Source: Apteryx mantelli
Taxonomy: Eukaryota > Chordata > Aves > Apterygiformes > Apterygidae
Direction of reading: 5' to 3'
NCBI RefSeq assembly: GCF_036417845.1
Contig: NC_089991.1
Coordinates: forward strand, 10,793,001-10,857,000
DNA: 64,000 nt
Shown here: piece by piece, positions 1 through 12,745 of the stretch
How the letters are laid out: each line of letters begins with the position of its first letter
How positions within the stretch are numbered: the first letter of the stretch is position 1
The notes under the pieces: generated by a model
Databases searched by the model: none
The model's input: the letters and a program-made list of their open reading frames with translations, nothing else
Told to the model about the DNA's origin: nothing
Position numbers and translations under genes: made by a program

Positions 1-59
1 CAGCCTTGTGTTCTGCATCTTCTAAGCCCTTGCCATGACCTCCAGTGCTCTCATCTCCC

Positions 60-180
60 TTCCAGACTAGGGTTGGAAGAGACCTTGAGAGATCACCTAG
101 TCTATCTGCGTGCCCCAAGGCAGGAGCAGCCCTACCAACATCAGTCCTGACAGATGTTTGTCTTGCTTGTATCAGGCATA
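60..180 (-). mobile_element. CR1-type LINE 3'-end fragment
   Basis: The + strand shows GGTTGGAAGAGACCTTGAGA, then CACCTAGTC, and later GACAGATGTTTGTCTTGCTTG. This is the reverse-strand view of the CR1 3' region known from birds and turtles (ggaaggga-cct-gagatcatctagtcc ... tgacaggtgtttgtccaacctg). So the element points left, with its 3' end near 60. It is heavily mutated and non-coding. The overlapping open frames of about 104 and 151 codons are unlikely to be genes. Confidence 0.65.
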
Positions 181-3100
181 GCACACTGGCTTGGGAGCAT
201 GCCCAAAAGACGAGAAAACTGGCTGTCTTCAAACTACCTGGCAAGCTCTTCCATGAGCTTGACACAGCATTTTTCAGCACCTGGAAACCTGAGAACATCT
301 GCTTTCCACACAGGGAGAGCAGAGCTAAGTTACATCAAATCCTACTATCCATATTTTAAGCTTATGCAGCTGACTATGCTACAATCAGCACAGCTCAAGA
401 AGAATGGAGTAAATGTGACTTCAACCCCCCAGCAGATTTCCCTCAGTCCCTGCCCGTGTGGCTGTTCTTCCTTACACCAGCCGCCAATGAACCATACTCC
501 ATTCTGGCAAGGGGGTTCATTAGAGAAGAATACACTACTTGAGTGGTTCTGGTCTAATGCATCTACTTGCTCCACTTTATCCATGCACTCTGGCCCCAAA
601 TCAGTTTAACACACCACAAGGCCAGTTCCTGTAATGGCTATTAGGGAGTCTATTAAGCCACTCCATCTTCCTCCTGCCAGAACAGTAGGAGATAGGAGTT
701 ACAGCCAGAGGAAAGGAGGTTTGGCTGGGCTGTCCCTGGGCTGATGTTGGGTTTTCAGTGCACCCAAGAGAGACCACACACCAGGCTGCTCTGACCAGCT
801 GGATGAAAGTGGCATCAGAATTAGAGTAATGTGAGGAAGAGCCTCAAATCCTCCTTTTCCAGATTACTGACTTGCTTTTTAATTTTCTGTTCTTTTGCAC
901 CACAAATTATGTCTCAGTCCATTTCGGTGCTTGACAATTAGAAACAGAGAAGTTCAGCTAGGACAGAGTTCTCATCTCTCTTTTTTCATGAGTCGCCGTG
1001 TGACTGCAGATCCAAATCCAGGCACATGCAGGGTTGGTTAGGAATCCACTCCAGTCCCAAAGTCCATACTATACCCATGTGTGAGTCTGTCATCAATAAG
1101 TGACCTGCATAACACCAGTAACTCAGTACATGTCAGAAATACTCCTGAGCTTAGTAAAGAATCTCTGTGGTTGGAAAAGAGGTTTTCACTCATCAATCAC
1201 CATTTTATTCACACATGATAACAGCTGCATTAAATCATATGAGAGTTGCAGGAGATTTTATATGCTAATTTAATATCAATGTAACCAATTACACAAACTT
1301 CACATAATATTTTTAAACAATCAAGTGGGTATTCAATTAGCATTTATTAAAATCTCAAGTAATTCCTTGTTTAAGACTAGAGCAGTGATCAAACTGCAAA
1401 TCCTAAATAAACCCACCAGGAGAAGCCATGGCCCTGAGAAAATAGCACTGCCCCACACATTAGCAGTAGAGATATGACAATTCTGCGGGAGCTCTCTGAC
1501 ACTGCTTCTCCCCCTTCACACAGGGCAGCCGGTAGGTCTCCTGGCACTGTATGCCACTGTCCCATTTGATGGAGAATCAAGTAGCAAAGACTCAGAGTAC
1601 AAAGGTTTTGGCTCTGATTTCACCTCAGCTGTCTCAGATCAGACTGGTAGGGTCTAGACACACAGCCTAAAGCAGTTTAACAAGTTTCCAACCATTTACA
1701 GAGCCACAGTAATCAACTCTGCCCGCATCAGTGATGAAATAAGATGTGCCTCACAAGCAGAGGACTCAGATGATAGGCAGTAACTTGTTTCCATGGTAGC
1801 TTGACCAGATGCTTTGAAGTAAGTCTCTGGGGAGTCCTCTAGCCCTGGTCTGGAAATTTCTGGGGCAGTTTAAGGCACTCCTGCCCTTTGCTCTGTGCTG
1901 CTGTTGGAAGCCCCTGCGCCCATGCAGGGGTGGCAGGACAGTCATGCTGTCCCACTTCTTGGCTGTTGTGATTCACAGCTAAGTGCACTTGTGAAGACTA
2001 AGGCCAACAGCTGTGATGGCATGCCAGCCATCCTGCCTCTCTGAGCTGGGGCAGCCCATTCTGCAAGAGTCACTGCCACCTGAGAGGCTGTGTCCTGACT
2101 GAACCCTCTGAGCTGATTAGGACAGCCAGCAGGTCACCAGTCTTGTCTAACAGCTCATCTCATTCAGGCTGTGGTCTCACACACTATTAGCTTCAGTGAC
2201 TACCTTCACTTCTCAGGAGCTGTCCCACTCCCCTAGTCCATCCCAGCTTCTGAACCTTCCCCAACATCAGAGCTCTCTTCTTGCTGCAAGAAGGAAAGAG
2301 GAGCTCTGCATATGGCTGCCAGAAGCCAGCCCACTCCTGCCATTCCCACAGCAAAGAGGTAGCAGATATCCTGTTATGATTGCTTTTATTCTGATTCACT
2401 TAATAATAGTTTTGTTCAAGTTTTTGCAAACTGTGCACTAGAGAGCAGAGATTGGACACAGTGGACTAGAAACAGGCCCTTCTAGCGATGTCTTCTCCAA
2501 TGCAGAGGGTGGCATTGCAGTGGATCCTGTGAAGAGAAGCATGTCTGGAACCAGAGCTCATACGGCTGGAGAGGGGCAGGCTGTGACCCACAGCAGAGCT
2601 CCCTTCACCTGAAGGCCAGATATGTGGCACACAGCATACCTGTACAGCACATAGTCTCCTTCTTGTTCTATGATCCCACATGCCAGGAGCAGCTAGTTAG
2701 TAGATCTGCAACTTTGACAGCTGGGGTCACAGGGGAAGAGGCTCTGGACCTTACTGCATAAAAATGTCAGAAACATTCCTAGCCGCAGAGATATGTAAAG
2801 CAGGAGCTGAACAGATGAGCTTGAGCCTTTGTGAAGATCTGACATGCCTGTGGGAGGGCCACAGCCAACCTGTGTCTTGAGTAACCATGAACCCTGCAGA
2901 ACCAACCTGTCACAGGGCTGTCTAGCCATGAGAAACTCAGTTTGTCTGTGCTTGATGATCAAGCACCAGAAAGGCACAGCCACTAAATTTTACAAATAAA
3001 GATCCCTCTAGGATCACAAAAGCAGCAGGTCACCTTTGCTGTCACTATCATCATAATGCTTTTAGCTCCTACACAATGGGTACCCCAAACATTCAATAAA

Positions 3101-6100
3101 CACCCTTCCAAGAGCAAAAAATCGTATGTCCTTATGAAGGACAATTATGTGCATCACTTGCAAATGAGCAGTTGAAAATCTCCCTCATATCCACAAAATG
3201 TTTCCTTGCCTCCTTTCTCACCTGTGAAAACAGAGCATGGGTTGCATGTGCAAGTAGTTGTACTTACAAGTGGCACAGCTGTGTTCTGAGAAGCCGGGTG
3301 GAAAATTTAGCCCCTAGCAATTTTGCATTTTTCACAGGGATTATTATGAGCTCTCCGACAGTTTTACTCTACAGTCTCTTGAGATCAGGTCATATTTGGG
3401 TTTCATTTAATGGTGTTAATCAAGAAGCAACTGTGAAACTGATGTTTGTCACTGCTGCAGCTAGAAGACCATTCACCTGCCAGCAAAAAGGAGCACATAT
3501 TCAGAGGAAAAGGAAAAAACAACTACCCGTAAGGTTTGCCCTTTGTTCATGCTGGGGCCTCCTTCTTTCTCCCACAGCAAATTCCTTGGCAATATTAAGT
3601 GCAATAAAATAAACCAGCTTACGATGGAAATGATTGCTCCATTGAACGTTGCAGTGAAGCAAACCCTGGTCTCTTTTGCTCAGCTTCTTAAATGCTTTAG
3701 TGCAATTGTTCCACTAGATGTCAGGGCCGAGCACGAAGCAACCAGACAAGACTAAGCTCGTTCATCTAGTCTTGTAAAACAACTGCTATTCTTCATCACC
3801 ACAGCACTTACAGTCAGCTCTGTGTAGCCTTGAAGGTCAGCTTGGAAGGTACATTGCTCTGCATGCTGCTGAAGAAAGGCACAGGAAACTGGAGGGGGCC
3901 CTTCCTGGTTGTTGTCCTGCTTTCCTTAATCTATAAGAGGAGATTTGCAAGCTTGATTGGCTTAGTGGAGGAAAGCAGAGTTAAAAGTGAGGCTGGAATG
4001 TGCCAGTGCATTACTGTGCCGCGTGCAACCTGTGACCTGCACATCTGCCAACACTTGCAAGAGTTCCTGGAAGGTTACTGAGGGTGCAGTTCTGTTACCA
4101 AGGGCCAGCAGCTTAAAGAAGATCTAAAGGGGGAGGAAGGAAAGGTTCCTGGGGAAAGCATACTTGGCATGATGTAGAATAAGCAGCATTCAGCTCCTCG
4201 CTCTCGGCCACACAGAGCAGTCTGTGACCTGTCACACACTGGAAGATACGTGTTGTGTATCACATGCCAAGATGGAGGAATGTACAGAGCTCTCAGCTGT
4301 GGCGTAGAAAGGCAGCCCTGATGGTGCACAGACTTCATCTCCCCTCTCCCTACCCTGAGCTGCCGTTCACATCCTCAACTTCCTGGAATGACTACCAAGG
4401 TGTGAGGCTGAGAACATACATGGTGTAGACACAGTGCTGCACTGGCTTACCTACGGGTGGACATGACAGCGGATTCAGTCATTTCAGTCCGGAGATCAAG
4501 ACATGAGACTTCGGCAGGTCTGCACTGGAAAGTGGTGGTTCAAGGAGTCAGAGAGGTCTTGGGAGAGACCCTGTGAAGAAAGGCTGTCCTAGTGTCAGAG
4601 CCTGGGCAGGAGCTCCAAGGTGCTGGATGGGATATGTAAAGAATGAACCACAAGAAGGATTCACACAGTTCTCACTGTAGTGGCCTGCACCCATCTCAGG
4701 TCAGATCCTTTGAGGCCATGTTGGCCTTGAACAGCTTCTCCTGTCTTGACTGGGAGTTACTGGGCTCCCAGCTAGAATGAGAGAAGAGCTCGTGGAAGTG
4801 CATGAGGTCCATTCTCCTGCTAACGGGAAGGAACATGGCCCACGGTTTCATCAGAGACACTTGCCTACAATGGCTGGGCCAGGCCTGGGGGTAGGTGTGT
4901 CTGCTTGAATACATGAGCATGTCTTTAAAAGAGATGCAGAGCCACCCTGACTGGTTAGGCTGGCTTTTCTCTGAATTTCTGACAAATGCTTTGTATTCAA
5001 AAGGTCAGACCAGCAATGGCACCTCACACCCTGGAGCAAAGAATCATTCCTCACTGTTTCTCTCTGCTCACGCCTGGCTGCCCAAGCTTGCTCCATCTCC
5101 CCTGCATCTGACATCCAAACTCCTCTCAGTGCAGGGGATATGCAGCCAATTCCTGGCATAAGCTGTCAGCTCAAATAGAGGGGAACAGCACAATGACATC
5201 AAAAATGTGCTGATGAGTATTAGCTCTTTACCCAAGTCCTGGCTGTAAGTCCTACACAGGGGAGTGAAATTTTTCTTTTCCAGCAAGGATCTTATTCTTT
5301 TGCTGAGGCAATAGGCTCACAATCCCAGTTTTGGAAAGGAAACAGCGAGGCTGTGTTACTTTCTTCCGCAAATCCCCTATTAAGCAGCTGCAGTTCTTGC
5401 AAAAGATACTTGTCATCTTTTGCACACATTTGTAAGACAGAAGGAAGCAGAGATGTAGCGCTTAGAAGGTGGGTATGCTCCTAAGAAAAGGACACTCCCT
5501 CCCCTGCAGCACTCTCTTCCCATGGACTGTATTTCATGCCAGGAAGCACCCACCATGATTTAACTCTTTTCACTTCCAAGAGAGAAACATTCCCCCCTAT
5601 GGCCTGTTTTGATGACTCCTCTGTTAACAGGTGTGAAACTGCCTCAAGCAACCCTCTTCTCTTTGTACTGGCAACCCTGGGGAGTCTCTGACAGCTCTCT
5701 GAGCAGAAGAAAATGCACTGGCAACTGTCAGAGACCAGGGAGCAGACAAGAAAGATAGGTGTTTAAACAAAAAAGCAAATACAAGTGTGTTTGCAACTGT
5801 AGTGGGTAATCAAGAAGGGAAAGTCCTAGAGTGAATGACTGAATCAGACATATTTCTCATGCTGAAGGTCTAATACCATCAAAATCCATGCTAATAAATT
5901 TGAACTCTTGTGCATGCTCCCATTTCTTTCTTCGCATAGGCAAAGGTGCTCACTGGACTCCCCGCTGTGTGAGCCAGTTGAGCCCACTAAGATGGCAGAA
6001 AACTAACCCTACAAAAAGAGAAGAAGTGGGATCAGTTTCTGCTAAGCTGAACTCTGTGAATCCGCTCATGATGGGAGCAGAAAAATGGCAGTGTGGAAGG

Positions 6101-6600
6101 CGCACACAACCAGGAGCTCGGCCAGTCTCAGCCGAGCTCTTGTGGAACCATGTCCCAAGTGATCCTTACTTTTCCAACAGACTTGTTCCTCTGCCTGCCT
6201 GACCACTCACAAGAGAGGAATTGAGAACGTATGGCCAGCAACAGGAGAGCAAAACCAGCCTTCCTGGCATCTTGCAGACTTAGATCAGTTTAAGATGATT
6301 CTGAAACCATTCCCCAAGCGTAACTTTACAGTAAGTATTTCTATGATATGCAGAGTCCTTCATAAAGATCAGGGAAACAGTGGTTAAAGAGCTGGACAAA
6401 CACACAACCCAAGCTCACGAGGAGCTAAGCAGCCCCTTAAACCCATGCAAAGCTTTTAACATAATGAAGGCTTTCTCTATGAACCAAATTGATTATAGAC
6501 AAAGATATGAAGGAGGATAACCCAGACTTCAAGTAAGAGGAACAAAGCTGCTCACCGTTTCTCCAGAGGATTAAAGTTGATTGCCTAACAGGAATCCAAC
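181..6600. other. Intergenic region, no gene recognised
   Basis: Moderate-GC DNA. Many short open frames occur on both strands (longest 146 codons, 3172-3612), with no recognisable domain, no supporting splice structure and no bias suggesting coding. A CTCF-like motif lies at 3711-3724. No RNA gene was recognised. Confidence 0.6.
3711..3724 (+). promoter_or_regulatory. CTCF-like motif (13 of 14 positions)
   Basis: CCACTAGATGTCAG matches the CTCF core CCASYAGRKGGCRS except for T at the 11th position. By my rough estimate about 0.5 such one-mismatch sites are expected by chance in a window this size on both strands, so this alone is weak evidence. Confidence 0.35.
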
Positions 6601-7032
6601 CTAGACAGTTTATTTTTCAAAACAGTTGGCAGCTGGAGCCATTACACAACTGGGCTGGAGACACAGACTTGTTGAAAGAGGGAACCTTGCACCAAACTGT
6701 TCAAATGAAACCTTTGGCATCTTTTATCACTGGCATTTTTAACAAAAAAACATCTCATGCCTTTAAAAATATTTTTGCAAAGCTTTTTGTCAAAAAAGAA
6801 ATTTTTCCCCACCTCTCCTCTACAACAGTGTTTATTATCTGGGCATTGAGGAGACAAAAATATTGATAATGTCTTCATCAGCATGCTGGTTGAAAAATTG
6901 AAAAAGAATATTTGGAGGGAAGTGTAAGAAACAGAAAACATCTTTTCAAACTCTTTGAAGTGAAGTTAGATTTTTTTCCACAAAAATATTTTTATTAGAT
7001 GACATAACATAGTGCAAAAGCAGGCCTTTCAG

Positions 7033-7100
7033 AGTTTGGGATCAGATCCTACTCTCATCTGTATCAGCATAAATAAGGAATATAGCTAAGCTATATTGGT
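7033..7100. repeat. Palindromic MITE-like relic, family A
   Basis: ATCAGATCCTACTCTCATCT then GTATCAGCATAAATAAGGAA follows the pattern of a dispersed palindromic repeat familiar from turtle, crocodile and bird DNA (cagattctgatctcagttacaccagtgtaaatccgga). It ends in a near-perfect 9-bp palindrome (7079-7097). The family name is not known to me. Confidence 0.45.
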
Positions 7101-9011
7101 ACGTATGAAAAAATGCTACCTGGCCATTGTCCTTTCAAAAACTATTGAGATTTTGTCTAAAACTAAAGCACAACAGTATCACTGTTGTTGAAAATTGATC
7201 TTATTTGATATTATAATGAGGCTGTGATTTTTTTCAGATTATTATTTTATGTATCACTGAAGGATTACAGTCATAGTGAGATCTTATTTATAGTTTCCAA
7301 TAACTTATGCTAAAATTTAACACGGTACTTACAGATTTCAGCTGTGATATCTATCTGAATACCAAAGACAGTTATAAGGACTGACGCTATTACAGTGCAT
7401 TGAAAATGAATCTGGAATGATGAGACCCTTCAGATAAATTATCACATGGCATTTTAAAATTGCCATCATTTATCTTTTTTGGATCATCTTAATTGTTTTG
7501 TCATCTTCATTGGGTAAAAGGGGCCGTAGAAAAGTTGGTTTGGGGGATTACATGAACTTACACCAGAGAACCTCCAAAAACCTAGAGTTTCTCAATCCTT
7601 TAACCTTTTCTTGTCACAGTAACTCTGTCCCTGCAAACATACAGGGCCACTTTAGGTCCCATTAGTGATGCATCTGAAAAACAAGAGATGCCAATGGCAT
7701 TCCTACATAACCACCACTTGAAGGGTTCACCTAAAATTTTTGTGTTTTCTAACACATGAAATTTCTAAATCCAGAAGAAAAGTAAATAAATAAAAAAATA
7801 AGAATGTGGAGGAGGACCAGACAAAACAGTTCCATATTGGTAGCAATTTGCAAATACAGAATTGACCTGATCTGCCTCTTAAGGACTGAAATTTAGCCAC
7901 TAGCAAAAGTCCTATGCAAACATTTTATTAGAGGCAGGGCTACCACTCCTGTCTAATATCAAGGATACTGTGTTATATCTAATTCTTATTCTATTGGAGA
8001 TTCATCAACAGTCACTTTCTTAAAATAGAAAAGATGCATAAGGTTCCTTATAAAGAATTCCAGTTACGGTAATGGTGATGATGATGAATGGATGAAATCC
8101 ACACTTTTCTATCATTCCTAGGCAAAGTTTTCATGGGGTTATACTATAGAGGAGTATTCCACCATGTGTCTGGCTCAGGGAAAAGTAAATATTCCCATTT
8201 CATCTATTCATCTCAGACACTGAGGAACACATGAGATCAGACCATCCTTACTGCTTTGACTGGGGCTACCCAGAGCTGGCTAAAGACTGTGGGCTTTGAA
8301 TAACCTGAGCAAATAAGTATAATCCATTCTTCTTCTAAAACGATGCACTGTGAGCCTCATCTCAGCTCCTTAATAGTAGTCTCGCTGGGTTTCGGTAAAG
8401 CCAATCTCTGAAACTTTTACAAATATAAATGTCATACAGGGTTGAAAATCATAATTATTGACATACTTCATCAGTAACAGTAATTGAACAACAAACTCAG
8501 CAGGCCTCCCTTAAATGGTTTAATGGCTTATTATGTCTCCAGGCTGCCAATCTATCTCTTTCTCTCTCCATACTTCAGTCACTTTTATGTTTGCAGTCCA
8601 CATATAACATATTGCATATTTTTTTCTTTTTATAGTGTCTTTCTTTTAACAAGTCACACAGCCAACAGGACACGCTGTAAATGAGACATGGCATCACGGT
8701 GTGGCCATCCTAGGAACACAAATTCAATAAATATGCAAATCAGTTCAAGTACATCTCTCTTCAGGTGGGAAAAAATGGGGAATATGGTCAAGTATCACTT
8801 AAAATTATCTTCTCAATGAAAAACAATAACACTCTAAGGAAACAAAGAAAAGGAAGAAAGCGACTAAAATTAATATTCTTTTTCTTAGCAAGGAGAATTT
8901 GTCGTGCCTTTGGTCACAGCCAGCACACAAGGACCTCACCTTCAAAATGCAACAGACTGGGACTGATTTGATGAGAATTACAAACACATTAGGCAAAATG
9001 TTGTATCTCCA

Positions 9012-9102
9012 CATTTGAGAAAACCATGTAAAGCCAGAACAGCCTCACTGACCTCAAGAGCGCCCCAGCATAACTGAGATCAGATTCTCCCTCAGTGGGA
9101 CT
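9012..9102. repeat. Palindromic MITE-like relic, family A
   Basis: AACCATGTAAAGCCAGAACA, CCTCACTGACCTCAAGAG and CAGCATAACTGAGATCAGAT line up with the inner and right halves of the palindromic family (gtaaatccggagtaactccactgacttcaa ... gtaactgagatcagaatct), with an internal deletion. Strongly diverged. Confidence 0.5.
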
Positions 9103-9307
9103 GCAGAGGAGGAAATACTTTGCTAGTAACTTTTGCCGATGTTCACTTCTCATTTAACAGATCAGATTCTGAGATCTTCTTATTGGCTGCTGCTATAAAT
9201 AAAAGACAGAGTTTGTGCCCCAGAGTTTAATGAAGGCCTCAGAGGAACTTAGTAGAATAACAGTAGTATGATTTAGAAAGCAGAAAACTTGCTAATGCTG
9301 CTGTGGA

Positions 9308-9402
9308 GTCAGAGGGCCCAATTCTGCTTTCAGTTACATCTGTGTAAATGCAGAGAAAGCTCCACTCAGATAAATGGAATTAGTCCACATTTTATTAGGA
9401 TA
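9308..9402. repeat. Palindromic MITE-like relic, family A
   Basis: GGGCCCAATTCTGCTTTCAG, TTACATCTGTGTAAATGCAG and GCTCCACTCAGATAAATGGA follow the left arm and centre of the same family (gattctgatctcagttacaccagtgtaaatccggagtaactccactgaagtcaatgga). This is the best-preserved copy in the window. Confidence 0.6.
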
Positions 9403-9891
9403 AATAAGCCAGCTCTTGACAAGTCATCCACCAAGTTGCCACTCCGAAGATTTATTCTCCTTGAGATTTAAATAAATACATAATAAGCATGCACCATCAG
9501 CACAAATGGGAACTGATGGCAGTGTGGCAGGCAACTGGCTCCCTCTTTTCCTTGCCATACAGAGGGTCAAGGAAGCCACTGGTGGGGACCAAGCTGCAAG
9601 GAGACATCCCAATTCACTGTGGCTCTGCTCCTAATCTGCTTTATAATTTTAGAAGAAGCTTTCTTCCTCTCTGTACCTCTATCTCCTCTTTCATCATGCT
9701 TAGGCAGACTGCCAGTTCTTCAGCATAAGAAGATTGGGGACTCAGTTTAGACTGTGACCCTCCAAAACAACCTAAAAAATACGGCCCTGTGTTAAAATGG
9801 AGAGAGGCTTTTATTCCTGAAAATCTCTAAGCAATGACACAAGGTTTGGAGTGCATCATTTTCAGCAATTAACACCACAGATCCACCAAGT

Positions 9892-10264
9892 CTTTAAGCC
9901 AGCATAAACCTGCACTACTGCTAAAGGAAATGGCCCTTCCTTCCCTCATCCCCAGCCCACATTCCTCCTCTCTTCCTCTGCTACTCCCTGTCTTGAGCCA
10001 ACACAAGTGTTCTTGTGGCCCTGCAGTGAACCAGATCAGGGAACTTATCCAGGTTAAAACTAACCTGAGGAAAAGGAAATTGTTTAGTTTTAACCTGGCA
10101 GAGTTCCCTGGCCTGGTTCACTGCACAACCATGTGTGTGTTGGTGCCAGCATGGGGAAAGGAGCAGCCCTGGACCAGGAAGGAGGAGGCAGAGGAATGGG
10201 AATGGTGGTGGACCTCCCTCTGAAAGAGGCTGTTGCAGGGCTGGCTTATGCCAGCTTAAAGTGT
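9892..10264. repeat. 370-bp imperfect fold-back (long inverted repeat)
   Basis: The two halves are reverse complements of each other. The strongest part pairs 10022-10065 (TGCAGTGAACCAGATCAGGG then AACTTATCCAGGTTAAAACT) with 10085-10128. Similarity continues outward to the ends, where TTTAAGCCAGCATAA (from 9894) pairs with TTATGCCAGCTTAAA (to 10260). The gap between the inner arms is about 20 bp. Because of this symmetry, both strands show open frames with almost the same translation (for example VNQIRELIQVKT against VNQARELCQVKT), which is a by-product and not evidence for a gene. It is probably a fold-back DNA transposon relic. No clear target-site duplication was seen. Confidence 0.75.
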
Positions 10265-11769
10265 TTGTAGAAATACAGTACATATTTAAAATCTCTGTCT
10301 TCAAGGAATATTTGTCTTCAAAGAATTAATGCTTCCCAGGATATTCCATCTTTAGGCCATCTGTGGAGCATTGCTTCTCCCTCTATCCCCCCCCCACCCC
10401 AATATACTGGCATGGAATTAAAGCCCTGGGAAACATGAAAGCAACAGGCCTGGGGATTTTGTGACAAATGCAAAAATGTTCATATTTGTCTAACCATTAG
10501 CAAAGGGGCACAGCTGTTTTGAGAGCCTTGACCTCGTGCCAAGTGCGCTCAGGCCTGCCGAAGGTTGCATGCCTGAATCATACTCACTCTGGCAACTCCC
10601 ACTCAGTTCCCTTCTGTGTGCCCGTGACAGGTGCTCAGACAAGCGCAGTCGACTCCAAGTTGTCCAGAGGCAGATTATTCAGGCTGCACATCACCTGAGC
10701 CATAGATACTGGCTAAAGTGCAGGGCAGTATGCATGTGGCTCCAGCCCTTCCCAGGACAGCTGGGCTCCAGCACTGCAGCTGCATTTGCCCGACATGGAG
10801 CCTGAATGAATAAACCCAGCCAGACATGAGCCAGCTCCTGTGGGGCCAAGTGGGGCAGCTCTGTGCTGCGTGACTGCAACCCGCGGTGCTGACTCTGGGC
10901 AGCCACAGCCCGGACCATGCCCATGTTCAGTGATGGCCCTGGAATTGGAGACAAGAGCTGCAATCGCAAAGCTGGAAGAAGGCAAAAAGAAGTTGCAGCC
11001 TTCACTCGTCAGGGGTGGTAACGGGGAGTGGGAATGAGGAGCAACTTTGAGGATGGGGAGGAAGAGAAGGGGAAGTAGAAGTTGGTAAGTCCAGTGGTGA
11101 GGAGTGGGTGGCAACATGTGTGTCTGTAGCACCATTTCAGGACATCATATATTTGGTAGGTTCTTTCACTAACCCCATTTACCCTAAGAGAGCTAGGTAG
11201 AACCCAAAGCAGAGATCTAGGCTTTGGGTCTGATAGCCTAAGCCTGCTCTACTAGACACAAGGGCAAGGCTGATATGAATTAGTCAGACTTACTGGCTTT
11301 GCATCAAGCTGATTGGTGCTCAAATTTCACAGCACAGAGCTCCAGACGTTCAGTTAATAGCTAAACCCAAAGCATTTTATTTTGACTAATCGTCCAAAGT
11401 TCAGGGCCGATTCCAATGTCTTTGGTCAGCAAATCTGGCTAGAAATGTCATGCGATTTGGCCTCCACCAGATTCCCAGAAATTCCTGGGCTCGAAATACC
11501 ATGAGGATTAGGCAAAAGTTAAATCTTTCTCTTCGTTTATCTAGATATATTTGTCCCTGCTCAATAGAGCAAACATATTTGCTTTCCATATTTGCCCATC
11601 ATTTTAAGACTTTTGTGTTACTGCTGCCAACTTTTAGCTACTTTAAAGCCTGACAAATCTTTCCTCTTCTTCTGCACCATGTTAGGTCTGCCAGGAGCAC
11701 TGATTAACCCTTTACCACCCTCACTCTTCCAAGAACAACCTACACTTTATGCCTTTAGGAGGAGTGGCT

Positions 11770-11990
11770 CAACAAGCCAGATAGAGCAATGTTTGAGAAT
11801 AGGGCTGAGTGCTAAAAATAATCAGTTCTAATCCTGGCTGGTTTCCTCGTCATTTGCTGACCTTTGGTCAGATTCTGCTACTTTCACTCATTCTCAAAAT
11901 AAGTAAATTTTTCTTATCTCTAGTGTTTGTACTTTCATAGTACTCCATAGGGTGAGATGAGTGCTAAGCATTTTGTATATGCAGAACATG
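11770..11990 (+). mobile_element. MIR-like SINE
   Basis: The order GATAGAGCAATGTTTGAGAA, TCAGTTCTAATCCTGGCTGG, then TCATTTGCTGACCTTTGGTC follows the MIR/CORE-SINE consensus (tagagcagtggt ... ttctaatcctggctctgccac ... tgctgtgtgaccttgggcaa). The tRNA-related head precedes the core, so the element is on the + strand. It is old, with many substitutions and small deletions. Confidence 0.65.
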
Positions 11991-12289
11991 TACACAGTGA
12001 GAGACGCTGTCATAAGTTCTGCTCTAACCAGACCGTGGAGACGCAGGGAGGGTAGTGAAGCAGAAACTGAGAAAGGTTATGTTATGACTTAAGCCAGGGA
12101 CCTTCTCCAGCCAGCTGTGCGGGTGTGAGACACTGTCCCCAGCTGCGTGACACTGACCTGCCTACCAGAGTTCACCACCTTTCCCTATCTAGACCTGCTG
12201 ATGGAGCAGGCTCAAGAGACTGTGCTTTAATTTGCTTCCTGCAAAATCATCCGTTTCAGTTCAAAAAAAACAACTGCAATTCATTCACC

Positions 12290-12303
12290 CATCCATCCAT
12301 CCA
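12290..12303. repeat. Short CATC microsatellite
   Basis: A short run of the tetranucleotide ATCC repeated about 3.5 times. Confidence 0.7.
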
Positions 12304-12457
12304 CGTGGTACTGCCTGAATTCAGGACCATTTATGTGGGATGTTTCGTTGGCAGACTGGCTGGGGCAGTAACCTCTGGCAACGTAGGTGATGATGACCTG
12401 CTGGGAATAGCATCATCTTCCACCAGCACAGCTGGATCTATCCACAGCTGTGTAAAC

Positions 12458-12485
12458 TTTGACTAGCTAAATCCAGCTAGTCAAA
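12458..12485. repeat. Perfect 11-bp hairpin
   Basis: TTTGACTAGCT, a 6-base loop (aaatcc), then the exact reverse complement AGCTAGTCAAA. No U-run follows on either strand and no surrounding gene uses it. It may be a small palindromic element end or chance. Confidence 0.7.
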
Positions 12486-12648
12486 AACAGACTCTCAAAT
12501 CAATCCCAGGCCCCCTGAGCTGAGCTCCAGTTGGGTGAAGTCTCCTCTATGTCACACAATCCTTCAGCTGCTGGGAAGAGCTCCAACAGTTAAAAACTAC
12601 TGAATATGCAAGGGGGAAGAAGGGGGCATTAGGCCCTGTAAAGCCTCA

Positions 12649-12745
12649 TATCTCAGTGATCCCTCTGCAAAATGGAACTAACACCTCTCACAGGACAATT
12701 TGAGTAAAAAACATTAAAACTGTTGCAGTGCTTTAGAGATCTAAC
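12649..12745 (+). mobile_element. MIR/L2-like SINE 3' part
   Basis: CCTCTGCAAAATGGAACTAA then CACCTCTCACAGGACAATTT, ACATTAAAACTG and AGTGCTTTAG follow the MIR 3' consensus (catctgtaaaatgggg ... tacctcacagg.ttgtgagga ... acattaa ... gtgctt). It is diverged and lacks the tRNA-like head. Confidence 0.55.

Larger units (their letters stand above)
6601..11760. other. Intergenic region rich in inverted-repeat relics
   Basis: Apart from the family A copies and the fold-back element, I recognise nothing in this stretch. Base composition changes from AT-rich (6.6-9.9 kb) to moderate GC (10.5-11.1 kb). Overlapping opposite-strand ORFs at 10.5-11.1 kb have no recognisable domain. Confidence 0.5.

Noticed and set aside
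3172..3612. 146-codon ORF in the intergenic region
   Set aside because: No recognisable domain, low-complexity patches and no splice or promoter context; ORFs of this length occur by chance in moderate-GC DNA.
9930..10304. Opposite-strand ORFs of about 100 codons with similar proteins
   Set aside because: The similarity is forced by the inverted repeat. No start context, domain or splice support exists.
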